Notes: generated from the sequence alone by a model not told the origin. DNA of 64,000 bases from Nocardia aurantiaca (GCF_009708175.1 NZ_WMBB01000001.1:186001-250000); one strand, 5' to 3'. Shown: positions 47,033 to 56,387, counted from the stretch's first letter. Made by a program: numbers and translations.

Positions 47033-47193
47033 GTCGCCGGGCCGAGCCCACTCGGTGGCGCCGGGCACGGCGGCCGGCATGCTCGGCAGATCGACATCGG
47101 CGATGAGCAGGGCCGGGCCGTTCACCGGAAGATACCCGATGATCGGGCCGACGCCCGCGGCGATCGATACGTCGCCGAACCGAAAGCGCCACC
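47033..47193 (-). pseudogene. Decayed partial copy of the secreted protein gene at 50243
   Basis: Minus-strand frames read GGAFGSAT, a frameshift, then AAGVGPIIGYLPVNGPALLIADVDL and PGATEWARPGD. These match the end of the gene at 50243 (GGAFGLAT, AAGIGAVIGTLVVGGPALIIAGVDL, PGTTKWVQPGD). There is no start codon or 5' part and the frame is broken. The remaining gap between the lipase and sigma-factor genes holds nothing else I can name. Confidence 0.65.
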
Positions 47194-47221
47194 GCGTCCA
47201 CGGATTCCACGCCCTGTCGGC

Positions 47222-48514
47222 TCATGTCCGTGCGGAGCGCAGCTCGGCCAGTTTGCCTTCGAGCACGCCGCGCTCACTGTCGTTGCCGCACAGCCGGATC
47301 GCGCGTTCGAACTCGGTGCGAGCTTCGGGGGCGCGTCCCAGTTTGGCGAGCAGTTCACCGCGCACACTCGGCAGGAGGTGGGAATTCGGCAGTGCCGCGG
47401 AATCGTCGAGCTCGTCCACGATCTCGAGCGCGGCGGCCGGTCCTTGCGCCATGCAGACGGCGACCGCGCGGTTGAGATCCACGATCGGTGACGGGGAGAG
47501 CCGGCCGAGCGCTTCGTAGAGCAGCACGATGCGATCCCAGTCGGTGCTGTCGACGGATGCGGCGACCGCATGACATTCGGCGATCGCGGCCTGCAAGCCG
47601 TACGCGCCGAGACCGCGCCCCGCCCGGGACGCCTGCTCCAATGCGGCCCGCCCGCGGCGTATGGCCGCATGGTCCCAGCGCCCCCGATTCTGCCGCTCCA
47701 GCAGGATCGGCCGTCCTCGTGCGTCGGTGCGGGCCGGGAACCGCGCGGCGGTCAGCTCGAGCAGCGCCAGCAGGCCGTGGACCTCGGGCTCCGCGGGCAT
47801 GAGCCGGGCCAGCACCCGCGCCAGGCGTTGGGCCTCGGCCGCGAGATCCAGCCGGATCAGGTCCGCGCCCGAGGTGGCCGAGGAGCCCTCGGTGAAGATC
47901 ACGTAGAGCACATTGAGAACCGAACCCAGACGGGCTCCGCGCTCGTCCGCGGGCGGCACCGCGAACCGAACACGCGCCGCCGCAAGGGTTTTCTTGGCCC
48001 GGGTGATCCGCGCCTGGACGGTGGCCGTCGGAATCAGGAAGGCTTTCGCGATCTCGTCGCTGGACAGGCCTCCGACCACGCGCAGGGTCAGCGCGACCCG
48101 TGCCTCGCGGGACAGCACCGGATGGCAGGACACGAACATCAGGGCTAGGACATCGTCATCGATCTGATCGGGATCCCAGAGCGGTTCCGCGCCGGGCGCT
48201 TCCGGGGCGGGCCCGCCGGCGGCCGCCCCGCCCTCGCCCAGTTCGCGGGCGAGGGCGGCGTACCGGTCGTCGCGAAGGGCCCGGCGGCGGAAGGCGTCGA
48301 TCGCCCGCCGCCGGCCCACGGTGAGCAGCCACCCCGCGGGATTGCGCGGCACGCCGGCGCGCGGCCAGGTCACCAGCGCCTCCGCCAAAGCTTCCTGGGC
48401 GAGGTCCTCGGCCAGGGCGAAATCGCCGGTGTATCGGGCCAGCGCACCGACAATGCGCGCGGATTCGATGCGCCACACCGCGGCCACGGCCTCCCGACCG
48501 CTGGAGTGGGCCAT
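47222..48514 (-). CDS. ECF RNA polymerase sigma factor, ECF42/DUF6596 type
   Basis: 430 residues. Region 2 (about 10-75): ARIVGALARYTGDFALAEDLAQEALAEAL and GWLLTVGRRRAIDAFRRR. Region 4 (about 140-185): VALTLRVVGGLSSDEIAKAFLIPTATVQARITRAKKTLA. The long C-terminal part is a TPR-like DUF6596 domain with LYVIFTEG, LLALLELTAARFPAR, RGRAALEQASRAG and the closing tetratrico-like repeats. ECF42 factors lack an anti-sigma factor and depend on this domain. It lies 11 bases after its YCII partner gene. Confidence 0.93.
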   Translation of the reverse strand: MAHSSGREAVAAVWRIESARIVGALARYTGDFALAEDLAQEALAEALVTWPRAGVPRNPAGWLLTVGRRRAIDAFRRRALRDDRYAALARELGEGGAAAGGPAPEAPGAEPLWDPDQIDDDVLALMFVSCHPVLSREARVALTLRVVGGLSSDEIAKAFLIPTATVQARITRAKKTLAAARVRFAVPPADERGARLGSVLNVLYVIFTEGSSATSGADLIRLDLAAEAQRLARVLARLMPAEPEVHGLLALLELTAARFPARTDARGRPILLERQNRGRWDHAAIRRGRAALEQASRAGRGLGAYGLQAAIAECHAVAASVDSTDWDRIVLLYEALGRLSPSPIVDLNRAVAVCMAQGPAAALEIVDELDDSAALPNSHLLPSVRGELLAKLGRAPEARTEFERAIRLCGNDSERGVLEGKLAELRSART

Positions 48515-48525
48515 GTCTCAGCGGC

Positions 48526-48945
48526 TCACAGCTGCCCGGTGGCCTCGCGCCACGCGCGTTCCTTCTGAATCCACTCGTTGTCCTGCGGGAATTCGTCGAT
48601 GGTGGTGACCCGCCGGATCTCGGTCTTGAACCCGGGCCCGAACGACGGCGCCCGCTTGGCCCATTCCACGGCCTCCTCCTTGGAGGCCACGTTCAGGATG
48701 TAGAAGCCGCCGAACAGCTCCTTGGTCTCGCCGTACGGTCCGTCGGTCACCAGCGGCGGCTCCGACGAGAAGTCCACCACCACGCCGTCTTCCGCACTGT
48801 CGAGGCCCTCCGCCGCCAGCAGCACCCCGGCGCGGATCAACTCGTCGTTGTACCGCCCGACCGATTCCATCACCTTCTCGAAATCGGACTCTGCCATGGC
48901 GGCATTGCCCTTGTCGTCGGCGCGCCAGATCAGCATGTACTTCAT
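48526..48945 (-). CDS. YCII/DGPF-domain protein, partner of the ECF42 sigma factor
   Basis: 139 residues. Two ATGs lie six bases apart (48951 and 48945); the first touches the GAGGAGG ribosome site, the second is correctly spaced, so 48945 is used. The DGPF motif is present in PLVTDGPYGETKELFGGFYILNV. Genes of this family are the standard neighbours of ECF42 sigma factors, and the pair is probably one operon. YCII proteins are small dimeric alpha/beta proteins, possibly enzymes; the role is unknown. Confidence 0.9.
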   Translation of the reverse strand: MKYMLIWRADDKGNAAMAESDFEKVMESVGRYNDELIRAGVLLAAEGLDSAEDGVVVDFSSEPPLVTDGPYGETKELFGGFYILNVASKEEAVEWAKRAPSFGPGFKTEIRRVTTIDEFPQDNEWIQKERAWREATGQL

Positions 48946-49045
48946 GGTCATCCTCCTCGTCGCGGGTCGCTGTCCGACCCTCTCATGCCAAGGTCGAACG
49001 GGGAGGACGGCAGATCGACACGGCGCGAAAAAAATTTCGACGGCA

Positions 49046-49564
49046 TCAGCGGAAGGAGTCGAGACCTGCTCGCCACGCGGCTGCCAGGTCGGCGTCGCCG
49101 GGAAACCGGCCGTCGATCTCGAGGCTCACCATGCCGTGGGCGAACGCCCAGAGGGCGCGGGCTCGGGCCGGGTCGCCGCCGACGGCGGCGACCAGTGGCT
49201 GCGCGGTTCGTTCCTCGAGGCCCGGCGGTAGTAGATCTCGACGTAGGGGGCGGTAGTTCATGAGTCGGTAGACATGCGGGTGGGACAGGCCGTAGTCGCG
49301 GTATGCCTCGGCGACTCCGGGGAGACCCTGTGGCGCGGCCGCTTCCAGCGCTTCGGCGAGCTCGGCGAAACCCTGTGCCACCACCAGGGTTTCGAGGGCG
49401 GTCTTGTCCGGGACGTGCTTGTACAGGGATGGGGCCTTGATGCCCAGGGCTGCTGCGACATTGCGCATGGTGAGAGCCTCGGGGCCCTGCTCGTCCAACA
49501 GCGCGCGAGCGGCCGCGGCGATCTGCCGCTGTCGCCCGGTGAGCGTTGCGGTCGGGTCAGCCAC
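49046..49564 (-). CDS. TetR-family regulator (WHG-type C-terminal domain)
   Basis: 172 residues from a GTG that overlaps the end of the DUF4260 gene by eight bases. HTH: RQRQIAAAARALLDEQGPEALTMRNVAAALGIKAPSLYKHVPDKTALETL. The C-terminal domain SHPHVYRLMNYRPLRRDLLPPGLEE and ALWAFAHGMVSLEIDGRFPGDADLAAAWRAGL is the TetR_C_13/WHG type. Second gene of a two-gene operon; it probably binds the two 15-bp palindromes before the operon. Confidence 0.9.
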   Translation of the reverse strand: MADPTATLTGRQRQIAAAARALLDEQGPEALTMRNVAAALGIKAPSLYKHVPDKTALETLVVAQGFAELAEALEAAAPQGLPGVAEAYRDYGLSHPHVYRLMNYRPLRRDLLPPGLEERTAQPLVAAVGGDPARARALWAFAHGMVSLEIDGRFPGDADLAAAWRAGLDSFR

Positions 49565-49982
49565 GGAGGAAGCCGTCCGCGGTGCGCAGGCCGTAGCCGA
49601 CGATGCGGTCGATGCCGATGTGCAGCATCCAAGCGAGCAGGAAGGTGAACAGGGCCGGAACCCGCAGCGGGGCAAAGGCATAGATGATGGCCAGGGCCAG
49701 CGGGATCCAGATGCGGTGCGCGGCATTGTAGAACGGGACCGCCTGGCGGGGCAGTTGCCCTTGCCGCACAGGGCCTTTCGCGCCGATGGCGGCGAAGAAG
49801 GTCAGATCGGGTGCGATGAGGCCCGCCACCAGCGCCAGCCAGGAGGCGGTGCCATGGTTGACGCCCTCGAGAATGGCGAAGGCGGCGAGGAACACCGTCC
49901 ACGTGACCCAACCGGCCTTGCGGACGAGGGCCGGGATGTGGTGGCCGGTGGTGGCCGGCGGGTTGGTGGCGATGGTGGTCAT
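49557..49982 (-). CDS. DUF4260 membrane protein
   Basis: 141 residues from an ATG with GGAGGG four bases upstream. Four hydrophobic helices and the DUF4260 phrases APDLTFFAAIGAKGPVRQGQLPRQAVPFYNAAHRIWIPLAL and LLAWMLHIGIDRIVGYGLR. Uncharacterised integral membrane family. It is the first gene of an operon with the TetR regulator, whose operators flank the -10. Confidence 0.88.
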   Translation of the reverse strand: MTTIATNPPATTGHHIPALVRKAGWVTWTVFLAAFAILEGVNHGTASWLALVAGLIAPDLTFFAAIGAKGPVRQGQLPRQAVPFYNAAHRIWIPLALAIIYAFAPLRVPALFTFLLAWMLHIGIDRIVGYGLRTADGFLRG

Positions 49983-50008
49983 CGGACCCTCCGAGGCTTC
50001 CAGCAGAG

Positions 50009-50050
50009 GCTAACGTTGTTAGCTTCTACGGTAAGGCGAACGCCGTTAGC
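50009..50050 (-). promoter_or_regulatory. Double palindromic operator and promoter of DUF4260-TetR
   Basis: GCTAACGTTGTTAGC (50009-50023) is a perfect palindrome around GTT. GCGAACGCCGTTAGC (50036-50050) is a second copy with one arm mismatch. Their centres are 27 bp apart, and the minus-strand -10 TACCGT (50028-50033) lies between them. Binding would block RNA polymerase. Confidence 0.75.
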
Positions 50051-50242
50051 CTGTCAATCCCGGAGGGTTCAGGCGGCTATGGCGCTTCGGCCTCTCGGCG
50101 CGGGGTGAATCATCGGGCACCGGCTGGCGTAAGCCTGGCGGACACCGATTCACGAGCGGAATCAGAAGCCGATCACCGCCGGGTGCCCCGCGCGCTGCGG
50201 TGGCTGAGCAGCTCGACCGCGCGGTGCACCCGGCGCCCGGTG

Positions 50243-50881
50243 TCAGATGTCGCCAGGCTGGACCCACTTGGTGGTGCCGGGCGCCGCGTTCAGCGTGTTC
50301 AGCAGATCGACACCCGCGATGATCAGGGCCGGACCGCCCACCACCAGAGTGCCGATGACCGCGCCGATGCCCGCCGCGATCGGCACGGTCGCCAGACCGA
50401 AGGCGCCGCCGAAGAATCCGACAGCGCCGACCGCAGCGCCCACCGCGAGGCCCAGGAAGCTGCCGATGGCGGTGGCGATGCCGAACTGGCTGCTGAAGGC
50501 ATCCATGGCGCGCTGGTTCTCGTTGTTCGAGGCCACCGGGTGCAGTACCGGCGTGGCCGCGGCGACGTCCTTGACCGCCGTCAGGCTGAGGGTGGCGCCG
50601 TCATCGCTGACAGTGCCGGGCAGTGGGAAGCTCAGGCCGTCCTGCTCGAAGGCGAGCGGCAGACTGAGAACCGTGGCGCCGGCGGCGTCCTTGATGTTCA
50701 CCGCGGCGCCCGCCAGTTCGAAGCTGCCGTTGGTGAGGGTGGTGACGACGGTATTGCCGACCAGCTGGGTCTGGTAGCCGATGTCGGGTACCGATGGATT
50801 CGCGTGTGCCACACCGGCTCCGGCGATGGCGACCGCCGTGACCACCGGCGCGGCAACAGCAGTGATCTTGCGCAGCATCAT
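50243..50881 (-). CDS. Secreted or membrane protein of unknown function
   Basis: 212 residues from the ATG at 50881, preceded by GGAAG at five bases; an ATG at 50899 would add six residues. A signal peptide (MMLRKITAVAAPVVTAVAIAG, cleavage after AHA) is followed by a beta-rich domain (VGNTVVTTLTNGSFELAG) and a Gly/Ala-rich double hydrophobic hairpin (about 135-190) that looks like a glycine zipper. It ends KWVQPGDI. I do not recognise a named family. A decayed partial copy lies at 47033-47193. The 190 bp before DUF4260 hold no gene I can support. Confidence 0.75.
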   Translation of the reverse strand: MMLRKITAVAAPVVTAVAIAGAGVAHANPSVPDIGYQTQLVGNTVVTTLTNGSFELAGAAVNIKDAAGATVLSLPLAFEQDGLSFPLPGTVSDDGATLSLTAVKDVAAATPVLHPVASNNENQRAMDAFSSQFGIATAIGSFLGLAVGAAVGAVGFFGGAFGLATVPIAAGIGAVIGTLVVGGPALIIAGVDLLNTLNAAPGTTKWVQPGDI

Positions 50882-51045
50882 GGGTCTTCCAATCTTCATC
50901 AGGTTCTCGAGGCAACACACGGCTCGATAGAAAGAATTCCCCCTTTGTGAACTTGCGAGCCGGGCGGCATTCAGCAACATGTTCTACTGGCGAACACGGT
51001 AGCGCGGCCCACCGACAATCCGAGCGATTCTCGACTCGAGTGTTG

Positions 51046-51810
51046 CTAGAGAAGCACTTCGACGCCGATGCCCAGCGCGCACACCAATGCCACCACCAAC
51101 AGCGCCACCGCATCGGCGCGGCCCGGCGCACCCGGGCGGGCGGTGAGCTCGCCGGTGCCGCCGCGGGTCGTGATGGCCTCGCCGAGTTCGGCCGCGCGGC
51201 GGCTGGAGACCGCCATGCTCGCGGTCAGAATGTCGACCAGCGGATTCTCCGACGCGCGATGCAGCAGTGAATCCTTCGGCCGCAGTTTGCGCGCCGCGCG
51301 GAGCACTCGCATCTCCTCGAGCAGGAGCGGCAGGCCGCGCAGGGTCAGCGCGACCACCACGGCCCACTCGTCGACGGGAATGGCGTGGCGGACCCCGTTG
51401 CGGGTCCAGGCGATCCGCTTCAGCGGTGCGCCGAGTTTGGCCAGCGCGGGCGCGACCTCCCCCATGGGGGTGGTCCAGGCGACCAGGAAGGACGCACCGA
51501 GCAGCAGGAATCCGAAGACGATCACCTGCGCGTATCGCAACAGTGCCGACGTGCTGACCGGTGCGTTGATGGCCGCGCCGATCAGCACGCCCGCCCACAC
51601 CCACCACGGAAAACGGGGCACTGTGCCCAGCGGCAGGCGCGCCAGCAGGAACACCGCCACCAGGAACACCGTCGCCACGCCCAGCAGCCCCCAGGACGGT
51701 ATGAACATGAGCAGCAGGCTGATGGCGAAGACGCCGATCATCTTGGTACCGGCCCAGAGTCGATGCACGGGGCTGTCGACGGGGACCTCGCGGAGGACGA
51801 CACTGCTCAT
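51046..51810 (-). CDS. ecfT: ECF transporter transmembrane subunit EcfT
   Basis: 254 residues with about five helices. It has the EcfT N-terminus SPVHRLWAGTKMIGVFAISLLLMF and the cytoplasmic coupling helices, including LPLLLEEMRVLRAARKLR and AELGEAITTRGG (the two Ala-Arg-Gly type motifs of EcfT). It couples the ATPases to the substrate-binding S unit. Its start overlaps the upstream ATPase gene by four bases. Rv2325c type. Confidence 0.9.
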   Translation of the reverse strand: MSSVVLREVPVDSPVHRLWAGTKMIGVFAISLLLMFIPSWGLLGVATVFLVAVFLLARLPLGTVPRFPWWVWAGVLIGAAINAPVSTSALLRYAQVIVFGFLLLGASFLVAWTTPMGEVAPALAKLGAPLKRIAWTRNGVRHAIPVDEWAVVVALTLRGLPLLLEEMRVLRAARKLRPKDSLLHRASENPLVDILTASMAVSSRRAAELGEAITTRGGTGELTARPGAPGRADAVALLVVALVCALGIGVEVLL

Positions 51811-53933
51811 CGGACACCTCCGGTGAAATCATGGGCCTGGCCGTATCGCACTGCGGTGGAATCATTTTCGACGAGACGACCATCGCGCAGATGGACGGTG
51901 CGGTCGCACACCGCGGCCATGTCGGACACGTCGTGCGAGATGACGATCAGGGTCAACCCCGAATCCCGTAGTCGGGCGAGCAGTTCCACGACTCCGGCGC
52001 GGCCCGCCGGATCCAGCCCGGCCAGCGGTTCGTCGAGCACCACCACCTGGGGGTGGCTCGCCACGATGGCGGCCAGCACCACGCGTTTGGCCTGGCCGCC
52101 GCTGAGTTCCTCGATCGAGCGAGAGGCCAGTGCCCGGTCCAGGCCCACGGCGTCGAGGGCACGGGCCACCGCGTAACTGCCGCGGCCGCCCCAGTCCTCG
52201 ATCTCGGTGCCCACATCCTGGCGCTGCAATTGCAGTCGGGAGTGCTGGAAGGCCAGCTGTACGGCCCCGATTCGCTTGTGCACCGGGCGGGTGGTGCCCA
52301 TGGGTTCGCGCAGGACGCAGGTACCCGAGGTGGGCGTGGTGAGGCCCGCCATGATCCAGGCCAGCGTGGACTTGCCGGAACCATTGCCGCCCACGATGAG
52401 CAGGGCTTCGCCGCGGCGGACACTCAGGTCGATGCCGTGCAGGGCCGGGGTCTCCCAGGGGGTGACGCGGTTGTAGGTGTGCCCGACGCCGCGCAGTTCG
52501 AGGACGGGATCGCCCATGGGCCGGCGGCGCGGATCGCGGACCGGGCGCGGCCAGGCGGGCAGATGGCCGACCGAGCGGCCCTGTTCCAGATGGACCACGC
52601 GGTCGGCGGCGGCCGCGTCGGCCTCGTGGTGGGTCACCAGGACGACGGCCATCGGATGCCTGCGGGGCAGGTCGGCCAGCAGCGCGACCAGGTCGCGACG
52701 GCCTTCGGGGTCGATCATCGACGTGGCCTCGTCGGCGATGAGCAGCGTCGGCTGCCGGGCCAAGGCGGCGGCCACCGCGAGCCGCTGCTGCTGACCACCG
52801 GACAGGGTCGCGGTCTCACGCCCGCCCATGCCGGTCAATCCGACCTCGGTCAGCAGCGCGTCGACATTCACGGCCGCGGCGTCCTCGGTGGGCAGGCCCC
52901 ACACCACGTCGTCGGCGACGAGGACACCGAGGGTCTGGCTCTCGGGCCGTTGCAGCACCATGGCGGTGCCGCCGCGCACGCCCAGACCCGCCGCGCCCGG
53001 CCGGGTAACGGTGCCCGCGGTCGGCGGGCGGCCCGCGAGAATCCTGGTGAGCGTGGACTTTCCGGAGCCGTTGTGGCCGACCACCGCCACGAACTCGCCG
53101 ACGTCCACGGTCAGGTCGATGTCGTGCAGGGCATCGGTGCGCGCGCCCGGATAGCGGAAAGCGACCTCCCGCAAGGTGACCGGCAGCGGCGCGACCGGCC
53201 GCGGGTCGGCGGGCGCGTCCAGCAGGCTGTCCCGGCCCGGCAACCAGGCCAGCCGATCCAGCACCCGCCCCAGCACGAACCAGGAGAACACCCCGCTCAC
53301 CATCATGGCGGCGATGATGCCGCCGCCCACGAACGCCCACCACCAGTGCAGAACGGTGTCGGTGTAGTCGGCCACCGCCCGGCCCAGCGGCTTCAGCGAA
53401 GGCTGGCGCGCCGCGAGGTTTTCGATGCCCTGCGCGGAATTGCGGATGCTGTCGAACAGCAGGTGCCGCGACTGCGCGAAGGCCAGCAGCATGCCGATCG
53501 ACAGAGCGGCCATCACGAATCCGGCCAGCGCCGACAGCGCCACCACCGCGGGCAGTCCGCCGCGCCTGCGCTTGACCGTTCCGATGATCCCGCCGATGAC
53601 GGCGACGCCGACCAGATTCTCGGCGGGCAGCAGGCCCGCCGCCACGAAGGTCACCAGCGCCCCCGCGATGGTGGTCGCCAGCTGCGCCCGGAACCGGTGC
53701 CGATGCGCCAGCAACCCCATCGGCACCGCCGCCACCAGTTGCAGCGCCGCCGCGAACGGCACCAGCGACCCCAGGGTCACCAGCCCCACCGTGGCCCCAC
53801 CCAGCACGGCCCCCGCCGCAAGTTCGATCGGGCGCAGCGCCCCCGTCGGCAGCGTCGCCCCAGCACGTCTCCCGGCGCGGGACACGCCGGCCTGTTCAGC
53901 CAGGCCGCCGCGAATCCGGTACGAATCGGTCAC
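51807..53933 (-). CDS. Fused ECF transporter: S-unit-like membrane part plus two ATPases
   Basis: 708 residues from a GTG. Residues about 35-230 have six or seven helices and form the substrate-capture part (LRPIELAAGAVLGG, FAAALQLVAAVPMGLLAHRHRFRA). The first ATPase has GHNGSGKSTLTRILAG, LSGGQQQRLAVAAALARQPTLLIADEATS; the second GGNGSGKSTLAWIMAG, ELSGGQAKRVVLAAIV and VVVLDEPLAGLDPAG. With EcfT it makes a complete energy-coupling-factor importer, as for Rv2326c. The vitamin or metal carried is not evident. Confidence 0.92.
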   Translation of the reverse strand: MTDSYRIRGGLAEQAGVSRAGRRAGATLPTGALRPIELAAGAVLGGATVGLVTLGSLVPFAAALQLVAAVPMGLLAHRHRFRAQLATTIAGALVTFVAAGLLPAENLVGVAVIGGIIGTVKRRRGGLPAVVALSALAGFVMAALSIGMLLAFAQSRHLLFDSIRNSAQGIENLAARQPSLKPLGRAVADYTDTVLHWWWAFVGGGIIAAMMVSGVFSWFVLGRVLDRLAWLPGRDSLLDAPADPRPVAPLPVTLREVAFRYPGARTDALHDIDLTVDVGEFVAVVGHNGSGKSTLTRILAGRPPTAGTVTRPGAAGLGVRGGTAMVLQRPESQTLGVLVADDVVWGLPTEDAAAVNVDALLTEVGLTGMGGRETATLSGGQQQRLAVAAALARQPTLLIADEATSMIDPEGRRDLVALLADLPRRHPMAVVLVTHHEADAAAADRVVHLEQGRSVGHLPAWPRPVRDPRRRPMGDPVLELRGVGHTYNRVTPWETPALHGIDLSVRRGEALLIVGGNGSGKSTLAWIMAGLTTPTSGTCVLREPMGTTRPVHKRIGAVQLAFQHSRLQLQRQDVGTEIEDWGGRGSYAVARALDAVGLDRALASRSIEELSGGQAKRVVLAAIVASHPQVVVLDEPLAGLDPAGRAGVVELLARLRDSGLTLIVISHDVSDMAAVCDRTVHLRDGRLVENDSTAVRYGQAHDFTGGVR

Positions 53934-54265
53934 GCCTACCAGTCTGCCGTGTTCTCACCCCAACCCACCGCGACCTCTCAACATCTCCACAGACTCCAGG
54001 CACGACGCCCGCAATCCGGACACCCGCCGCGCCGTTGACCGTCCATCCCGGGCCGCCCCTCGCCCCGGAGCCGGTTCGTGAAGCTCGCCCCTTCTGATGC
54101 GCGCACCCAAAGCCCTGCCGGGCTGACAGCATTGTCGTCGGCACAGAGATGGTGGGGCGGCGTGTGCGGCCGCCGGGAAGGGGGTGTCTTCGGTAGCGTG
54201 CTGTCCGGCCCGCGCAGGGCTGGTTGTCATCCGCTGATCCCGCTACTACGAAAGGTTGGTCTCAC
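53934..54265. other. 332-bp divergent gap, no gene seen
   Basis: Between the ECF ATPase start and the second hemophore-like gene. The only signal is a weak plus-strand -10, TAGCGT near 54194, about 65 bases before the ATG. No hairpin above 8 bp and no coding-like frame. Confidence 0.3.
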
Positions 54266-54646
54266 ATGAGGTTGATCGGTGCGCGGTACGCAAGCGCGAT
54301 CGCAGTGACGATTGCCGGGTTCGGTGCTGCTGTGGCGGTGTCCGGGGCGGGGGCGGCGGTCGCCGACCCGATGAGTGATCTCGAACCGCTGTTGAGCTCG
54401 ACGTGCTCGTTCGACCAGATCGACGCGGCCTTCCACCGGGTGGAACCTGCGACCGCGGCGCAACTCGACGCGGCACCGGAGCGGAAGGCCCCTTTCCGGC
54501 TCGCCTATGACCAGCCGATCCCTCAGCGGCGAATCGCGTTCCAGGCCCTCATCGTTCAACAGCAGCTGATGGGTGCTCCCGCCGATATCAACCCGGACTT
54601 CATTCCCCTACTGCGCCAGGTTGTCGATTCGTGTCACCAGTACTGA
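54266..54646 (+). CDS. Secreted hemophore-related protein, second copy
   Basis: 126 residues from the ATG at 54266; AAAGG lies nine bases upstream, and a longer frame starting at 54224 has no ribosome site. A signal peptide ends at AVA. The domain matches the protein at 27627: DLEPLLSSTCSFDQIDAAFHRVEP near the start and VVDSCHQY at the end, with a middle helix pair. The two Cys at the ends are kept. Heme binding is assumed from the family. Confidence 0.8.
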   Translation: MRLIGARYASAIAVTIAGFGAAVAVSGAGAAVADPMSDLEPLLSSTCSFDQIDAAFHRVEPATAAQLDAAPERKAPFRLAYDQPIPQRRIAFQALIVQQQLMGAPADINPDFIPLLRQVVDSCHQY

Positions 54647-54837
54647 CCATCGGGCTGCCCTTCTGATCCATCGAGCCGAGTGCCGGCAGGAGACGCTCGT
54701 GAGCGTTCCGTGTCGGCTGCCGGCACCGTGTTCCTTGCGGACGGAGGGCGAGATCGCCTGCGAGCAGGGGATCGCGGCAGGCGCCGCTGTTCGTAGGCTC
54801 GGGCGCATGCCGTGAATGCATCCCAATGTGTTGCTGA

Positions 54838-56292
54838 TCAGCCTCGAATCGAGGTGAAGGTGTAGTCGGAGAGTCGGAGGTCGCGAGTGCGGCGGCGGTA
54901 GCTGCGGGTAGTGCCGGGCCAATTGTTGGTGATGCGCCCGGAAGGCGTGCGATACCAGCTGGTGCAGAAGTTCCAGGGCGTGCGGGCGAGCCGCTTCTGG
55001 AGGGCGTCGTTGAAGGCCCGTTCGGCCTCGGGGCGGACTTCGAGATAGGTGCGGGGTCGTTCGCCGAGGAGTTGCAGGGCACGGCGGATGTAGTGGGTCT
55101 GGGATTCGATCATGTAAATGATGGACCCGACGCCGAGGTTGGTGTTGGGCCCGTAGACCATGAACATATTGGGGAATTCAGGGACCGTGAGGCCCAGATA
55201 GGCGTGTGCGCCGCCGTCCCACACGTCGCTCAGGATGCGGCCGCCACGGCCGCGAATCTTCATCGGCCACAGGAATTCCGTGCCCTTGAAGCCGGTGCCG
55301 TAGATGATCACGTCGGCCTCGTGCAGGGCGCCGTCGGCGGTGCGGACGCCCTCGGGGACGATCTCGCTGATGGCCGTGGTCTCCACGGTGACATTGGGCT
55401 GGGTGAGCGCGGGGAAGTAGTCGTTGGAGAACAGTCCGCGCTTGCAGCCGATCGGATAGTCGGGGGTGAGCTTGGCGCGCAGCACCGGATCGGAGACCCG
55501 CTCCTCGAGATGCTTCTCCGCGATCCGCGAGACCCCGCGCACGATGCCCGGAAACTCCACCAGCCCCAGCGCCACGAATTCGGCGAGGAGCCACCACGAA
55601 AGGCGCTCGGCCACCGGCATTCCCGGAATCTCGACCAGGATCCGCTGATGCACCGGCTTGTAGTCGGTGTCGAATTTGGGCAGCACCCACGCCGCGGTGC
55701 GCTGGAACACCGTCAGCTGCCCGGCCCGCGGCTGGATCTCGGGGATGTACTGGATCGCGCTGGCTCCGGTGCCGATACAGGCCACCCGCTTTCCGGTCAG
55801 CTCCACGTCGTGATCCCACCGCGCGGAGTGGAAGTACTTCCCGCCGAAGTCTCCGATGCCCGGAATCGGCGGCATGGCCGGTCGCGACAGCTGCCCCACC
55901 GCCGACACCAGCACATCCGCGGTGCGCGCCACGCCGTCGGCGGTGTGCACCGTCCACTGCCCGGTCGTCTCGTCGAATTCCGCCTCGGTGACCTCGGCCC
56001 CGAACACGAGGTGGTCGGACAGCCCATGCCGATCGGCGATGCCGCGCATGTACTCCCAGATGTCCTCGCGCGTCGCATACCGCTGCCGCCACCGGGGTTT
56101 GGGTTCGTGCGCGAACGAGTACAGCGGCGACGGCACATCGCAGGCCGCGCCGGGATAGGTGTTCTCCCGCCACACCCCACCCAGGTCGGCGGCCTTCTCC
56201 AGAATGGTGAACTCGCGGAATCCATTGCGCTGCAACTCGATCGCCATGCCGAGCCCGCCGAAACCCGCACCGATGATGATGACCGACGGCAT
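54838..56292 (-). CDS. Baeyer-Villiger-type flavin monooxygenase
   Basis: 484 residues from the ATG at 56292, with GAGGAG eight bases upstream; a longer frame to 56340 is rejected. FAD site VIIIGAGFGGLGMAIELQRNG, then the fingerprint FGGKYFHSARW (FxGxxFHxxxW), the NADPH site GKRVACIGTGASAIQ, and IIYGTGFKGTEF. It inserts oxygen next to ketones or oxidises other soft nucleophiles. An AraC regulator is divergent across 95 bp, suggesting control by the substrate. Confidence 0.92.
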   Translation of the reverse strand: MPSVIIIGAGFGGLGMAIELQRNGFREFTILEKAADLGGVWRENTYPGAACDVPSPLYSFAHEPKPRWRQRYATREDIWEYMRGIADRHGLSDHLVFGAEVTEAEFDETTGQWTVHTADGVARTADVLVSAVGQLSRPAMPPIPGIGDFGGKYFHSARWDHDVELTGKRVACIGTGASAIQYIPEIQPRAGQLTVFQRTAAWVLPKFDTDYKPVHQRILVEIPGMPVAERLSWWLLAEFVALGLVEFPGIVRGVSRIAEKHLEERVSDPVLRAKLTPDYPIGCKRGLFSNDYFPALTQPNVTVETTAISEIVPEGVRTADGALHEADVIIYGTGFKGTEFLWPMKIRGRGGRILSDVWDGGAHAYLGLTVPEFPNMFMVYGPNTNLGVGSIIYMIESQTHYIRRALQLLGERPRTYLEVRPEAERAFNDALQKRLARTPWNFCTSWYRTPSGRITNNWPGTTRSYRRRTRDLRLSDYTFTSIRG

Positions 56293-56387
56293 TGTGGTGC
56301 TCCTCACATCGAAGTCCCTTCTCACTGTAGGAGCGAGCATTCGATTTAGTGCGCGACCGGATCGAGAATTTCGGCCATAATCGGGCC

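Noticed and set aside
52053..54038. 661-codon plus-strand frame opposite the ECF ATPase gene
   Set aside because: The minus strand carries two full ABC ATPase domains; the plus frame is a GC-driven shadow.
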